Of a DNA stretch of 64,000 nt, positions 13,129 through 25,239 are shown piece after piece (position 1 is the first letter of the stretch; each line of letters starts with the position of its first letter). Position numbers and translations under genes: made by a program. Source of the DNA: Epiperipatus broadwayi (Eukaryota; Onychophora; Udeonychophora; Euonychophora; Peripatidae); the NCBI GenBank assembly GCA_028023455.1, contig JAQFVV010006221.1, forward strand, positions 10,149,011-10,213,010, given 5' to 3'. The notes beneath the pieces are model-generated. The model was not told the origin of the DNA, ran no database searches, and worked only from the letters and a program-made list of their open reading frames with translations.

Positions 13129-13254
13129 TTATCCTCTACATGGCACCATTATGGCTTTTTTACAATCTTTATAGATATTTGTGAAGATTCCTTCTAACAC
13201 ACATTTACTGGGGTCATACACGTTGCAGTCTCTTCTCTTAACTTTTTTAATATT
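13129..13254 (-). CDS. Candidate terminal coding exon, cysteine-bearing, unknown protein
   Basis: On the minus strand a pyrimidine-rich acceptor (GTCTTGATCTTTTGTATTTC then AG) leads directly into 41 open codons and a TAA stop at 13129-13131. The frame uses the exon in phase 0. Four cysteines lie at exon residues 10, 18, 31 and 39, in CNVYDPSKC, KDC and PCRG contexts. This gives a C-x7-C-x12-C-x7-C pattern that could fit a disulfide-rich secreted or extracellular tail. GC content is well above the flanks. An AATAAA on the minus strand at 12781-12786 could end the transcript. Upstream exons would lie at higher coordinates, and I could not identify any. The family is unknown; a pseudogene or chance frame remains possible. 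Confidence 0.4.
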   Translation of the reverse strand, partial: NIKKVKRRDCNVYDPSKCVLEGIFTNIYKDCKKAIMVPCRG

Positions 13255-13259
13255 CTGAA

Positions 13260-13878
13260 ATACAAAAGATCAAGACATTGAAAAATGACCATTGATTCTG
13301 GTTATTATTACGCATAAAATTTCCTTTTATTTTATGGCATGATTGAACTATTCAATAAGTAGTATATTATACATTTTATATTTATAATATGGTTAACATG
13401 GTAACTTATACATTGGAAATTAAGTTAAAATTTAATTTAATATTGATACAATGCTATTGTTTCATTTAATGAACATGTTAATTCCAATTATCAGGCAAGG
13501 TTTTATAATGCTACATCCAGTTTCATATTAATGTAAGTTCAAAATAATATTTAAAAAAAGTGTATATGTTGAGAAATTTAACAAAATATTTTAAGAACTT
13601 GTAATATTTTAAAGGTATTTATTCGTAGTTATTAAATGAAGTGGGTATAGACTATTATTCCTAAATTAAATGCAACAAGATAATTTTTTTATTATTACTT
13701 TTCCACATATTTTGTAGCTTTTTATAATGTAATAAAATTGTTGATATCTAGATTTAATTTCAAGTAATATTTCGTTTTAATGAAAATATGTCATAAATGT
13801 ATCATAAATTTAATTAACAATAAAACAAAATGAATATCTTTTATCATAGTTTGATTTTTTTTTAAACTTTTTTTACAA
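13260..13878. other. Unassigned AT-rich stretch
   Basis: This would be intronic if the exon at 13129-13254 is real. No feature recognised. Confidence 0.35.
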
Positions 13879-13897
13879 ATGAAAGTCCCAAAATATT

Positions 13898-14000
13898 GTC
13901 AAGCATCGGTGGTCGAGAGTCAGCCACAGCTGCTTTACAAGCAGTTGTCCCGGGTTAGCTGGTTCGCTTCCCGGCTGATGTTATGACACATGAGAAGTAT
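13898..14000 (+). mobile_element. Short tRNA-derived SINE, copy 3
   Basis: Family start GTCAAGCATCGGTGGTCGAG, CTGCTTTACAAGCAG anticodon-arm region, B box GGTTCGCTTCC, then GGCTGATGTTATGACACATG and a short A-rich tail. It is flanked by a 19-bp duplication with one mismatch (13879-13897 and 14006-14024; core CCCAAAATATT). Confidence 0.9.
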
Positions 14001-14343
14001 AAAAAATGAAAGCCCCAAAATATTTCCTTTCTTTCTCTTATCAATCCATATTTCCTATAGCCATATTTATAATGCATTTCATAACTATTATAAATAAAAT
14101 ATTTGTAAGATAAATAATAAAATTTTAAGCTTATGAATTTCTGGCTTAACTTAAACTTGAATTCGGCAGGTTTTTCCTCCGTATATCTAGTAGTTTTACA
14201 GTGAATCATTTTCCTAATTATCAGCTGACAACAGGAATGTGTCTTCATGAGTGTAGGTCAAATAGAATCTGCTCCATTAGTTTTAGGGTTGAGAGTAACA
14301 AATAATTTGTATTTGTTTCCTGGTTAACAAACATTCTTCTTTC

Positions 14344-14453
14344 GTCAAGCGTTGTTAGCCAAGAGGTCATCGCAGCCACCTTGCAAGCAAGTAGTTGGTT
14401 GCAGACGGTTGTGGGTTTGCCTTCCAGCAGATGCTATGACATATGAAAAGAAA
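14344..14453 (+). mobile_element. Short tRNA-derived SINE, copy 4 (diverged)
   Basis: Starts GTCAAGCGTTGTTAGCC. It contains an extra stretch near the anticodon arm (CTTGCAAGCAAGTAG) and a decayed B box (GGGTTTGCCTTCC), then CAGATGCTATGACATATG. It is flanked by the perfect 13-bp repeat AACATTCTTCTTT at 14330-14342 and 14454-14466. Confidence 0.85.
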
Positions 14454-14466
14454 AACATTCTTCTTT

Positions 14467-15400
14467 GTTATGAGAAATGGATTAGCAGAGTCGATAGCTA
14501 GAGAGAAATAACTCTACTAAAACCTCTACTATTTTTCTTCACCCCTATAAAATCTGTCCAGACCTATTTATTAACATTTACCAAGGGGCTGACTATAAAA
14601 ATAATAAACCAATTAAATTATTGTATATGAATACATTTACATAAAATTAATAACTTTCCATCTGTAAAAATAAATGATCAACTAATTAATCCATTCAACA
14701 TTATTTCAGATTATAATAAAAATATGTTTAATAATTAATTATAATATTTAATTTTAAAATAATTATAATTTTAGGACTGTTGACAACTAATAAATTATTA
14801 ATTTGACTCTATTGAAATTAATATATCGGACAGATTGTATGTAAAAAGTCTCACACACAATCTGGCAGACAGCTAACGCATATGTTGAACAGCTCAACTC
14901 TTTATCATTTTAAAGAGATCTATTTATAAAATTTATCTATTTTTATTCCCTAATCTGACAATCATGAGATCACACCACTGATATTAGTCATGGATTTTAA
15001 TAATTAAAATTATTGTTAATTAAAATTTAAAATTTTAGCTGACTGTTTAAATAGGGCTTGAAAGACATCTTGCCCAACCATAAGATTACAGTATATATGT
15101 ATATATAGTATGTGTGCCTACTTAGTTATCTACTGTATTCACAAGTTAACTTTATATATGTATTGGGACTCAATAAGTCAAATATATTATTTTATTTAGC
15201 ACAAAATAAAAAATAAAATGAATGATGATAATTATAAAAAAATAGTTAGGTCATCAGCCTTAACCAATATATGTATATATATCAAATACTTTCATAGATT
15301 AATTGTAATAAGAACAAAAGCAATAAGTGGTATTAATATCATGTAATAATTTAAGAAGAATTGACATTGATATTGAATGACTAATTATTACAGTCAACCC
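14467..15400. other. Unassigned AT-rich stretch
   Basis: No gene or clear repeat family recognised. Confidence 0.4.
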
Positions 15401-15409
15401 TTAAACTAA

Positions 15410-15830
15410 ACTAATTTATTCTAGTAGTCCACAATAATTTCTATGTGTGGACTCTCTATTATATATGGGTTTAAAACCAGGCATATATTTTCATAAGTAT
15501 AAAGACACAGAAGAATTTCATCTTTCTTTTATAAATTTTATTTCATTTTCTCAAGAGAAATATATATATTAAATTAAATATTTTCATGGATTATATGCCA
15601 GTGCTAACTTATTTCTCTAATTGTTACATGGAATTAATACCACTTAATCCTTTAAATAGATCATAATTAATCCATGAAAATATTTAATCCAATGTATATA
15701 ATTCTCTGTGATGTATGAAATAATTTTTACAGGATATAAAAGGAAGAAATAAGTCCTTATGCTTATAAAAATATATGTCTGGATTTAAAACCATATGAAA
15801 CCTTGGTTTAGAAATGAAAGATGGATTTTT
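15410..15830. repeat. Long imperfect palindrome (fold-back)
   Basis: Arms about 15465-15600 and 15670-15800 are reverse complements. AAATATTTTCATGGATTA pairs with TAATCCATGAAAATATTT. GGTTTAAAACCAGGCATATA pairs with the region ending TGTCTGGATTTAAAACC. No coding region and no hammerhead core. Confidence 0.65.
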
Positions 15831-16138
15831 TTTTCTGAACTCAAGACAAAAGATTATTGTTGGCTATTAGAGAAAACTAGTGTAGCTTAATGACTGTCAT
15901 TAAAAAATGCTAGTTATCAAACAATAATAATGCTACCTATTTCTCTAGTTATTACATGGAATATTTAATATACTGTATTACGTTTTCTTAACAGCACAAT
16001 TATAAAATTGTAATGATGGCCAAGCTGAGCTGTAAATTATATTTACATATTGAAAAATAACACTAAATACATCATAATAGTGGTATCGCATTGCAATTTC
16101 AGCATATATAGTTATTTCACAATCAAAATATATGCTGC

Positions 16139-18692
16139 AGTGGCGAGAATAAGGTTGGTGCCACTGTGATTATATAATACATTTCCGGTCAAGTTATTTG
16201 TTTCGGTTTCATTTCAACAAGTGTCCACATCACAAGAACAATACAAAATTGTATCTTTTATTCGACTTAGGTTAGTATTTATTTGAATGACTATTATGAA
16301 AGATGCTATTTGTTATATATAAAAATGTTTGTATACTTTTTTTTCTCACCTGTTTATTCAAAATTTATCATCCTATTAGCTATTATAAAAATTTATTTGA
16401 AACTTATTGTCATTTATTTATTAACAAGTAAAAACATATTCCTATTTTTTAAACTTAACAGGTAATTTATAATTGATTTATTGATATTTTTAAATATTAA
16501 AAAATAAAACATACAGGTATATTAAAAAATGGAACATACGGGAATAAATATGCTTCATACAATTAAACAAAAAACACGGCTGCCACTTGGTATCTCTGCT
16601 AACTAATAAGTACAGTACTGTTATTTTATTTATATTTTAGAATAAAAATACTTGAATACCAAAGGTAATGATGAAGATAGCAATGTTACAAAATCTCTTC
16701 AAACAGGATCCCGTAATCAGAAAGAGGCATCTAAGATGCGAAAAAGAAAATATGATGAGACATTTCTCCAATTTGGCTTTACTTTCAATAACTGTGATGG
16801 TAATGAACAACCTCTTTGTTTAATTTGCAATAATGTTTTATCTATGGAGAGTATGAAACCATCAAAATTAAAAAGACATTTTAAATCCAAGCATCCCTCA
16901 TGTGTCAGTAAATCAAAAGAATATTTTGAATGACTTAAAAACTTAAAAAAAAACAAAAAAACAATATTGTGAGAAATTTACAACTGTTAATGAAAAATAT
17001 TTACTCACATCATATTAAGTTTCATAGCTGATTGCTAAAAATAAAAAGCCATACATTATTGGAGATCTTATATTACCTGCTGCTATTAAAATGGTAGAAA
17101 TACTTCACGGAAGTAAATTTGATGATGAAATTAGGGAAATTCCTTTGTCAAATGACACTGCCACTAATAAAATTTCTGAAATTAGCAATGACCAATTTGA
17201 GCAACTTATTACTAGACTTAATGAAAGCCCAATATTTACAATTCAGTTGGATGAAACAACTGATATTTCAAAAATAGCTCAATTATTAGTATATATCGGA
17301 TACATTTATAAAAAAAACATTGAGGAAGAATTATTTTGTCATTCTTTGGAAGAACATACAAGAGGAGAAAACATATATAATAAAGTAGACAAATATTTTA
17401 AAACTGAAGGTTTAGAATGGAAAAATTGCTTTGGAATATGCACAGGTGGTGCAAAAGGAATGACTGGTGAAAATATTGGTTTTAAATCATTTTTTAAAGC
17501 TTCTGGTAATAATCATGTAACTTTTAAACACTACCTGATCCATTGAGAGGCCCTTGCAGCAAAAAAATTAGCAACGGAATTGAATGATGTGCTTCAGGAT
17601 GCTGTCAAAATTATAAACTTTATTAAAAGCCATGCTCTTAACAGCTATTTATTTTTAAATCTTTGTAAAAACATAGACTCTGAATATAAAAATTTATTAT
17701 TATGTGCAGAAGTAAGATGGATGTCAAGAGTGCAAAATTTAAGAATATTGTTATTAAAAGAAGAAATTATTGTATTTTTAACCGAACAAAAATCTGATCT
17801 TGCTGCTCTTTTTCAAAATGACTTATGGCTATCAAAGCTGTGCTATTTGTCTGATATTTTTGAGAAGCTAAATAATCTTAACTTGTCTCTTCAAGGAAAA
17901 AATAGCAATATTTTTACTTTGAATGATAAAATTGAAGGTTTTATTTAAAAGGTCAACATTTGGAAGAATACAGTGGGAAATAATTCATTGGAAATGTTTT
18001 CAACTATTGACAATTTTGTAATTGAAAAAAAAAAATAATTGTAAAACTTTAATTGCAAAAGTTATTATAAATCACTTAAAAACCCTAAAAACACAGTTTT
18101 GCAAATATTTTATATCGAATTTAGATTTCAAAAAGTTATCTTGGATTCAAAGACCATTTTTGATTGACATTAATGAGATTAATCACATGCCATATAAAGC
18201 CCAAGAGGAATTTGCTGAGCTATCAAGTGACTCAAACTTAAAACTTGACATTCCACAAAAATCCTTGATTGCATTCTGGATCAGAGATAGGACTGAATTT
18301 CTCACAATTTCTGAAATGGCATTAAATGTTCTGCCATTCAGCACCACATACTTATGTGAAATGACTTTTTCAGCTTTAATGTATATTAAATCCAAATATC
18401 GTTTAGCACTGAAATACATTGAAGATGCTTTATGTCCAGCAGTATCAAATATTTCACCAAGATTTAATTTGTTATGCAGCAAAAAACAAGCACATCCATC
18501 TCATTAAAACGTGATTTTCTTACATTAATTTTTGCATACTTAAAACAAATCCTAAAAATACTTATTTTCATATGTACATTGTTTGCCAAAAAAAAAAAAA
18601 AATTATTTATGACATATTTATTTCTATGGGGTCACAAAAAAAATCTTGATGATAAAAAGAGGGCATGAATGAAAAAAGTTGAAGAAGTGTTG
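16139..18692 (+). pseudogene. hAT-superfamily transposase pseudogene (ZBED/SCAND3-like)
   Basis: A DDE-type cut-and-paste transposase relic is broken by in-frame stops into pieces at about 16652-16933, 17091-17546, 17580-17948 and 18022-18507. The first piece has a BED zinc finger (CLIC at residues 56-59, then H76 and H81; the frame's first triplet is TTG, so its start is not supported). The second has IQLDETTDIS with the first catalytic Asp, then ICTGGAKGMTG where the family has CTDGA, so the second catalytic Asp is Gly (codon 17445-17447). The third has EVRWMSRV and LSDIFEKLNNLNLSLQGKN. The last has TTYLCEMTFSAL, with the catalytic Glu, and a QAHPSH tail. The 5-prime end near CAGTGGCGAG and the 3-prime end near GAAGTGTTG resemble hAT termini, but no 8-bp target duplication was found. 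Confidence 0.9.
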
Positions 18693-18699
18693 CTCTATT

Positions 18700-18925
18700 T
18701 ATTACATGAAATATAAATTAATCCCATTTATTCTTTTGTTTGCATATATATATAACAGTGCTTAAGATGACATAGGACAATAAATGTAAATTCATTGAAA
18801 GAAGGTTATCTTGACAATTGGTTATTGATATTGTTTTGGTTTAAGTATTGATTGCTCTCAATGGATGTATATATATGTGTGTGTGTGTAAATTAATTTGT
18901 AAATGGGCTTACTGTTATATATACA
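18700..18925. other. AT-rich flank of the hAT copy
   Basis: Contains a (GT)n-like run near 18875-18888 and nothing else recognised. Confidence 0.4.
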
Positions 18926-19127
18926 AAGCTAAATCCACAGCCAAGATGTATTTTGATGTGCAACAATCAATCAAACGTGGTTCTGCAGGCTGAATGAAAA
19001 CAATAGCAAACCTGTTTTATTTTTGATTAGTGGTAGCTTGGACGGTTTTTTATTGTTTTCATTCAACCTGCAGAACTACATCTGATTGGCTTCTGCACAT
19101 TAATACATCTTGGCTGTGTATTTAACT
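18926..19127. repeat. Inverted-repeat element
   Basis: Arms of about 80 bp (18930-19008 and 19046-19124) mirror each other. CCACAGCCAAGATGTAT pairs with ATACATCTTGGCTGTG, and TTCTGCAGGCTGAATGAAAA pairs with TTTTCATTCAACCTGCAGAA. The loop is about 40 bp. This is a MITE-like fold-back with no frame. Confidence 0.75.
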
Positions 19128-19735
19128 TCGTAATCATAATGGTGACCTCATTTACTAATTAATTTACATCTATATTCACCATTGTATATATTACATTTAT
19201 ATATGTATACACACACATATATAAACCATATGAAAGCAGCCAACACTTATCAACACCAAGCTTCTTTAGTCTGCTGTGAAGAAAACTTTTTCATTTATAA
19301 GAGAAAGATGATATTACTTTTCTTTGTAGTTTTGGATATTAATATAGGTTACTATTTGGACGTCTTGACAGAAGATTGAAGATTCATGATGTTGTAGATG
19401 CTGGCTGCTGTTTGTAAAAAAAATATAGCTCTGAGCAAAGTAAGCTTTATTATCTTAATAATAATGAGTAGCAATGGAGTTTGAAAATTTAAAAATGATT
19501 ATTAAACAGGTTATATTTACTCTGTTTAATGAGATTTATTTAAAATTCTCTGAATTAAAAACCACAATCTGTTACAGACTAAGTATCAATATTTAGTGCC
19601 TAGATTTACGACTTAGACCAGAGAGAAGGGTGTTATCATCTTTCTCTTATAAATCAAAAGGATTGCCTTGACAGCAGATTGGAGGTTGCTTTCTTGCAAT
19701 TTACATTTATAAACCAATCTTGCTTTAGCAAAATC
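19128..19735. other. Unassigned stretch
   Basis: A 65-codon frame at 19182-19379 starts in low-complexity sequence and matches nothing I know. No other feature. Confidence 0.3.
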
Positions 19736-19739
19736 AGTA

Positions 19740-20020
19740 TTATTATTATATATATAATTAGAAAGATTTGAACTCGGGATTTTTTAAAATATTCATCTTC
19801 CACTCCATCTCAAGCAACTGCACATGAAAACATACATAGAACAAAGATGAATGATCCCTGATATATGTATTTTATGAAAAACCAGCCTTCATCAGTTGTG
19901 CCAGATCATAATCTCCTAATGCAATCAGTGTCCAGTTTATATTAAGATAAAAATTCCTCAAACTTTAAGGGATAGGCTTCAGTCTTCCCATGCTTCCAAT
20001 TTTTCAACTATCCATGTCAT
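19740..20020 (-). mobile_element. HD-like repeat, diverged copy
   Basis: A B-box complement (GATTTGAACTCGGGA) near 19768, a central ACCAGCCTTCATCAGTTG module and the family tail GATTATAATCTCC-like sequence show kinship with HD. The hammerhead core still reads CUGAUGA on the minus strand, but G12 of GAAA is lost. Its stem II start AGGCUGG is intermediate between HA and HD. Confidence 0.6.
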
Positions 20021-20234
20021 TAAAAAACCAATAATGAAACATTCAAAGTCTTTACTAAATTTGATACTGTGGTCATACCCATGTAAATATTATGTCAGTC
20101 TAGTTCCTTTTATTATCAAACCATTACATATCCAAATATGTTAATAGTAGAGAGATGGGCTGAACTTATACTAAAATATAAAGTAATTCTAAAGCAGTAT
20201 GTAATTTGTTTATACTGAATATTTCCTATATATA

Positions 20235-20485
20235 TATAATTGAAGAGATTTGAATTCAGGATTTTTCAGTATATTCATCTTCCAATCTATCTCGAGCAAG
20301 CATGACCACATACATGAAAATAAGACATGTGACCCCCAATATACATATTTTGTGTAAAACCAGCACTCGTCAGTTGGGCCAGATTATAATCTCCCATATA
20401 TATATACAGTCAGTGATCAGTTTATTTTAAGATAGCAATTCTTCAAATTTTAATCTTCTCACTCTTCCAGTGATTCAAAAATCAC
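20235..20485 (-). mobile_element. HD-like repeat, second diverged copy
   Basis: It aligns with the copy at 19740 along its length (GATTTGAATTCAGGATTTTT, CATCTTCCA, ACCAGCACTCGTCAGTTGGG, AGTCAGTGATCAGTTTATTT). The minus-strand module at 20335-20378 has CUGACGA, a GUG/CAC stem II whose first pair is G-C, and a CCCAA/UUGGG stem I, but GAAA has become AAAA. Confidence 0.6.
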
Positions 20486-20520
20486 TCTAATTACATATAT
20501 AGGAAATATTTAGTATAAGC

Positions 20521-20523
<3 letters not shown>

Positions 20524-20570
<47 letters not shown>
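20524..20570. repeat. (AT)n microsatellite
   Basis: About 23 uninterrupted AT units. The 35 bases before it (from ATTACATATATAGGAAATAT) recur before the microsatellite at 23602. Confidence 0.95.
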
Positions 20571-20574
<4 letters not shown>

Positions 20575-20575
<1 letters not shown>

Positions 20576-23500
20576 TAACCATATATTTTAGTATAAAATA
20601 TATTAATTGATGTAACTGGTATAAAAATTTCTCTTTCTTCTTTTGGTGATTTGATTGGCTTGATTGCACTTTGAACAGATTACTTTCTTATATTATTTTA
20701 ATAAATTTAAATTTGCTTCTTCCCATATGCTAACTCATATCAAAATGTTTAACTTTTTAAAATTTTTACAACACATTAAAATTTGGTAAAATATTATAAA
20801 TAATAATATTTATTTTTATTTGTTTAAAATGATCTTAAATTATTATTTCCATTGAAAAAAAAAACCATTTGTTCAATTAAAATAAATTATTAAAAAATAA
20901 ATACAGTAATTACGTATGCGTCTCAATGTAATAAAAGAAAAGAGCGTGAATTTAAGAGAAGATCGTCTGATAATTTTGCTTTTGGAGGGAGAAAGAAAAG
21001 AAAATGGTAAAGGCAAATGGTGTAAATTTGATAAGCTTATTTTAAAATAGTTAATAAGTAAACGGATTACCACAAAATTTGCTATAAATGTAAAAATAAC
21101 CTAGTGGTATTTAATTAAAAGATGAATTGCTAAATTTAAAAAGTCTGTTCAAGTCGGCTGGCCAAGTGGATCAAATCGCCGGTAACAGTTTTCCAATATT
21201 ACATTTTTAAAATGTCGGAGCTTCCCAGTTTAAAAGAATTTATTGCAAGAGTTTGGTATGTTTTAAAATGTTTATTATTCTACAATTTGGAAAAATTAAA
21301 TAAGTATTTTAATTACAGAAGTTTTATGAATATGAAAATTTGCTTTTTAAAAAAGAAGTTTAAATTAATGTAAAATGTTAAAGTTATCAATATAGTTTAA
21401 TATTTCCATTTCCAATTCTAATAAAATATAGTATTGATTGATATTTAACTTTATAATGCCAGTAATTTATTTGCTAGAATTTGTTTAACATTTGGATAAT
21501 AAACCGTCTTCAAATAATTAATCAAAGCTATTTTCTAATTTTATCGTCAGTTTGGAATGAGTGAATTAATTGCTATAATTGGTATTCCTAGATTTAAGCG
21601 TGGATAAATAAATATTAGCATGGATGTGATAAACTTGTAACGTTTTTAATAGAGAAATGTAGAAATTAATAACTTTTGAAAAACATTTTCATTTAAATTC
21701 TGCTTGTCATGTTTTGAAATTGTTTCTTATTTATGGAGCCACGTAAATCGTTAATCTAATAGTGATTATGATAACTAACACCAATGGATAAAATTACATG
21801 TATGGAATTCAACTATAATTATAGCTATTACTTCGTACATTTATTGTTTGACACATCGTACATGGATTTCACAGATCATATTTGTCGTTATAAAATGCTA
21901 TACAATCTAATTTGTGACACACACACCTGCTAAAATTCATATGTTGAACTATATAAAATGCTATACATTTAAATTATATCACACACACACACACCTGTTA
22001 GATTTTATGTATTTGACGAATAATTCATTACTTTAATTTTATCATTATATGAACTTGCATGTGAAGTTCATAAGTTATATTTTATTAAGTTTAAATTAAT
22101 AGGGGTTGAATAAAATACTTATTCAAGAGAATAGCGCTTGCAAAAAGGGCTTGAAAAGTACTAAATGAATTCATGAGATGTATCAATCTTTGTGGGGTGT
22201 TTTGTGAGTCTTTCCAGATTTATATTCCTATGCTAATATTACTTATATTGCATTACACATATGTTTTATTTTAAGTAAGATAAGTTAGTACATTAGTTGT
22301 CCTGATTAGTGTAACATTTTATTATGCAAGAACCCACATTTGCTAAAGTGTTAGTGTTTTCTGAATGATCAGAGTAACTGAGGAGGATGATTTTGCACTT
22401 TAATGTGAAGTAAATAGTAATGTTGTTTTAGAATGTTAAAAGGCATTAATCTGTGCTGGTGGTTAATCCGCAGATTATTTAATTGCCATTTTTGTATTTT
22501 ACACTCATTCCAGCGCTGGTGGTTAATCCGCGGAATTGTGTAATTATACATATTACTTTATGATGGTGTATCAATCCACAAAGCGTTTAGTATTATTTAA
22601 TTCCTATGTGTAGATGAACGCATCCACAGGAATATGTTTTACTTCATAGATATAAGTTGGGCAAAGTATTTAGTTAATCTGCTAAATCATCTTCTTCCAT
22701 TTGTTATCATAATTCATAAGTTAGATCGTCAAATTGTAGCAGGACATTCTATTCAAGTTACTTCATAATAATTAACTGTCGGTTGATTATTATTTACCGG
22801 AGTGTAAGTTTACATTTTCATTATATTTAATGAGTACATTATAGCTAAATCCTACAGATATAATATTAATTATTATATTATTATAATTTTACGGTATGGA
22901 TTTATTGAATCTGGAAATGACGTTAAATACTTCATGAGTTGATGTTGAATTTAGTATAATTTGCTCAAGATTCATTATATCAAATTGAAATAAGGTATGA
23001 TTAGGTTTTTAAAACTGTACCTATGATATGCTAGTGAAGAAAGTCGATGGAATTATAATTTATTTATTTTATTTGTTTATTTATGTTTTTAATTATAACA
23101 TTGGAATTAATTATTTATTATTCATAATTTTGTAAATAAAAGTTGATTTATAATTAAACTTACTGTGCCGTTGCTATGTGTCATTCATAAATCAGAAATC
23201 ATAAACCTTGGATAGAGCATACATGGAAGTACACACTATCGTCAACATGATATAAGAGTTTATTGATATTTTTTGAGAAAACATAGTTCTTCGCGGTACA
23301 CCCTGGCTGTGATCAAATTAAATCATAAAAAGTTTAGGTTAGATCATTAGTTTGGTCTGTGGTAAGTTGCCTCAGATGTTGATTGTGGTCTTTCGTGCAT
23401 AAAATAGATAGTATGATATGCTTTTGGATGCAGCTCTTAATAGCTGACAATGTGCAACGGGAATTGATCAGTAATAGAAGTTACGATTCTTAGTGCATTT

Positions 23501-23598
23501 GCGTTTCTGTAGTTGGGACTACACAATTTACGGTTACAATTTTGAGTGCCGCAGTGGGTTCGGCATGATTACATATATAGGAAATATTTAGTATAAGC

Positions 23599-23600
<2 letters not shown>
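20575..23600. other. Largely unassigned AT-rich stretch
   Basis: A tRNA-like A box (TGGCCAAGTGG) occurs at about 21160 without a clear B box. CA/CACA runs lie near 21910 and 21980. A GCTGGTGGTTAATCCGC motif repeats directly at about 22456 and 22515. No gene recognised. Confidence 0.4.

Positions 23601-23601
<1 letters not shown>

Positions 23602-23640
<39 letters not shown>
23602..23640. repeat. (AT)n microsatellite
   Basis: About 19 AT units, preceded by the same 35-base leader as the array at 20524. Confidence 0.95.
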
Positions 23641-23644
<4 letters not shown>

Positions 23645-25103
23645 GTGTATGAGTGCTTAACTGAGTATTTTTTGCATTCACCAGTCAACTTTATATAGCA
23701 TGGCATCTAGTTATAGCATCTCACTAAAACAAATTATATTATTTCTATTGGTAGTACAACTTGTTGTTTGTCAGTCAACTATATTCTATTACGCCAATTT
23801 GATAACACAAAATAAAGCTCAATAATGATAGAATTGCTTGCAAAGTTTGATAGTGATGTATTTGTCTGGCAGTAAATTTGGGATGTTTTGATAAGTCACA
23901 TACATAAAATGATGGCCCATTTGCAAGCTGATTGATACAACATAAATATTTTTATCTCAACATATACATAATAAGAAAACTAATTCATAGATGAGAAATG
24001 AATCTGCTTTCATGAAAACTACTAAAAGCGATTTCTAAATAATTTTTATAATTGTAATAATTTGAAACATGGGGATATTTATTTATAAAAACCAACATAG
24101 TCATTTTCCCCCTGAAAAGCTAAGAATGTAACAAAGGTTATATGCATAATAGCTACAAATTATTATATTTTTATGATGTAGCACTTTTAAAAACAATATT
24201 TATTATGAATACACACTAGTACATACATTATTTGCTATATTTTAAAAAATGTTTTTATATTACTTGAACATTACATTATCTACACTCTTGTGGTTTTTAA
24301 ATAGTGCCATGTTCATTCTTGCACAAAATATCACAAATAAATAAACATGCTCCAATTTATATGTTAAATGTTTTGAAGTAAGGAAGATGCTTCAATTATA
24401 AGAATGAAAATCACAAATTTAAAAGTGAAAATTAAAAAAAGCATTATGGTTTTAATAATTAATAGATATCGATGACTTTATTTATGAATTGTTCAACTTA
24501 TGTATGTATAAGATAATTTTTTTGTCTAAAGACAATAACTAACAATTAAATAGTTTATTAATTGGAAAATTTAAAGTTTTTTCTGTAAAAAAAGGAGGTT
24601 AAAATATTTTATAGGAATGAATAGTAAACTAAAGAGTAACATCAATTATTCATAAAAATATTACCATGTAATAAAAAAATCATCAGCTTATGTCTAGAAT
24701 ATTCAAAATGGAAACCTTCATTTGCATGACAACAGTCATGTGATTGAAGGAAGATAAACATTTTGTCAGAGGATAACTCTGACTTTCAGAAAATTCAAAA
24801 GAAACAAAATAGAAAATAAAATTGTTAAAGAAGGAGAAGTTCAATAACATCACCATAAAAAAAAATTAAATAAATTGCCTCTTGAAAAATCTATATTAAC
24901 AAGTTAACAGATCACCATCTCACCATCTGTAAGCAGAAGTATCAAATTTAGTCTTTTTTTATTGGACAATATTATGCTGGAAAATATTATCCTAAAATTT
25001 ACTATTTATTTGCTAGCATCCAAAAATAAGATTTTTCTCTCAACAAAAACAATACTATAGAACTTTAATTCTTAAAAGACTTTTTAACTTTAATTAGCTA
25101 ATT
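23641..25103. other. Unassigned AT-rich stretch
   Basis: No frame, repeat or RNA gene recognised. Confidence 0.4.
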
Positions 25104-25119
25104 TATCTAATTTAATTTT

Positions 25120-25223
25120 TTTTTTCTCATGTATCATAGCATCAGCCGGAAAGTGAACCCGCTAACCCGGGACAACTGCTTGTAAAGCAGCTGTCGCTGA
25201 CCTCTCGACCACCAATGCTTGAC
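25120..25223 (-). mobile_element. Short tRNA-derived SINE, copy 5
   Basis: The minus-strand body GTCAAGCATTGGTGGTCGAG, CTGCTTTACAAGCAG, GGGTTCACTTTCCGG and TGATGCTATGATACATGAG is followed by an A-rich tail (the T run on the plus strand). It is flanked by the perfect 16-bp repeat TATCTAATTTAATTTT at 25104-25119 and 25224-25239, one of the clearest insertions in the window. Confidence 0.92.
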
Positions 25224-25239
25224 TATCTAATTTAATTTT

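Noticed and set aside
16139-16170. Precise hAT terminal inverted repeat and 8-bp duplication
   Set aside because: CAGTGGCGAG and the end near 18692 resemble family termini, but they match each other poorly and no matching 8-bp flanks were found.
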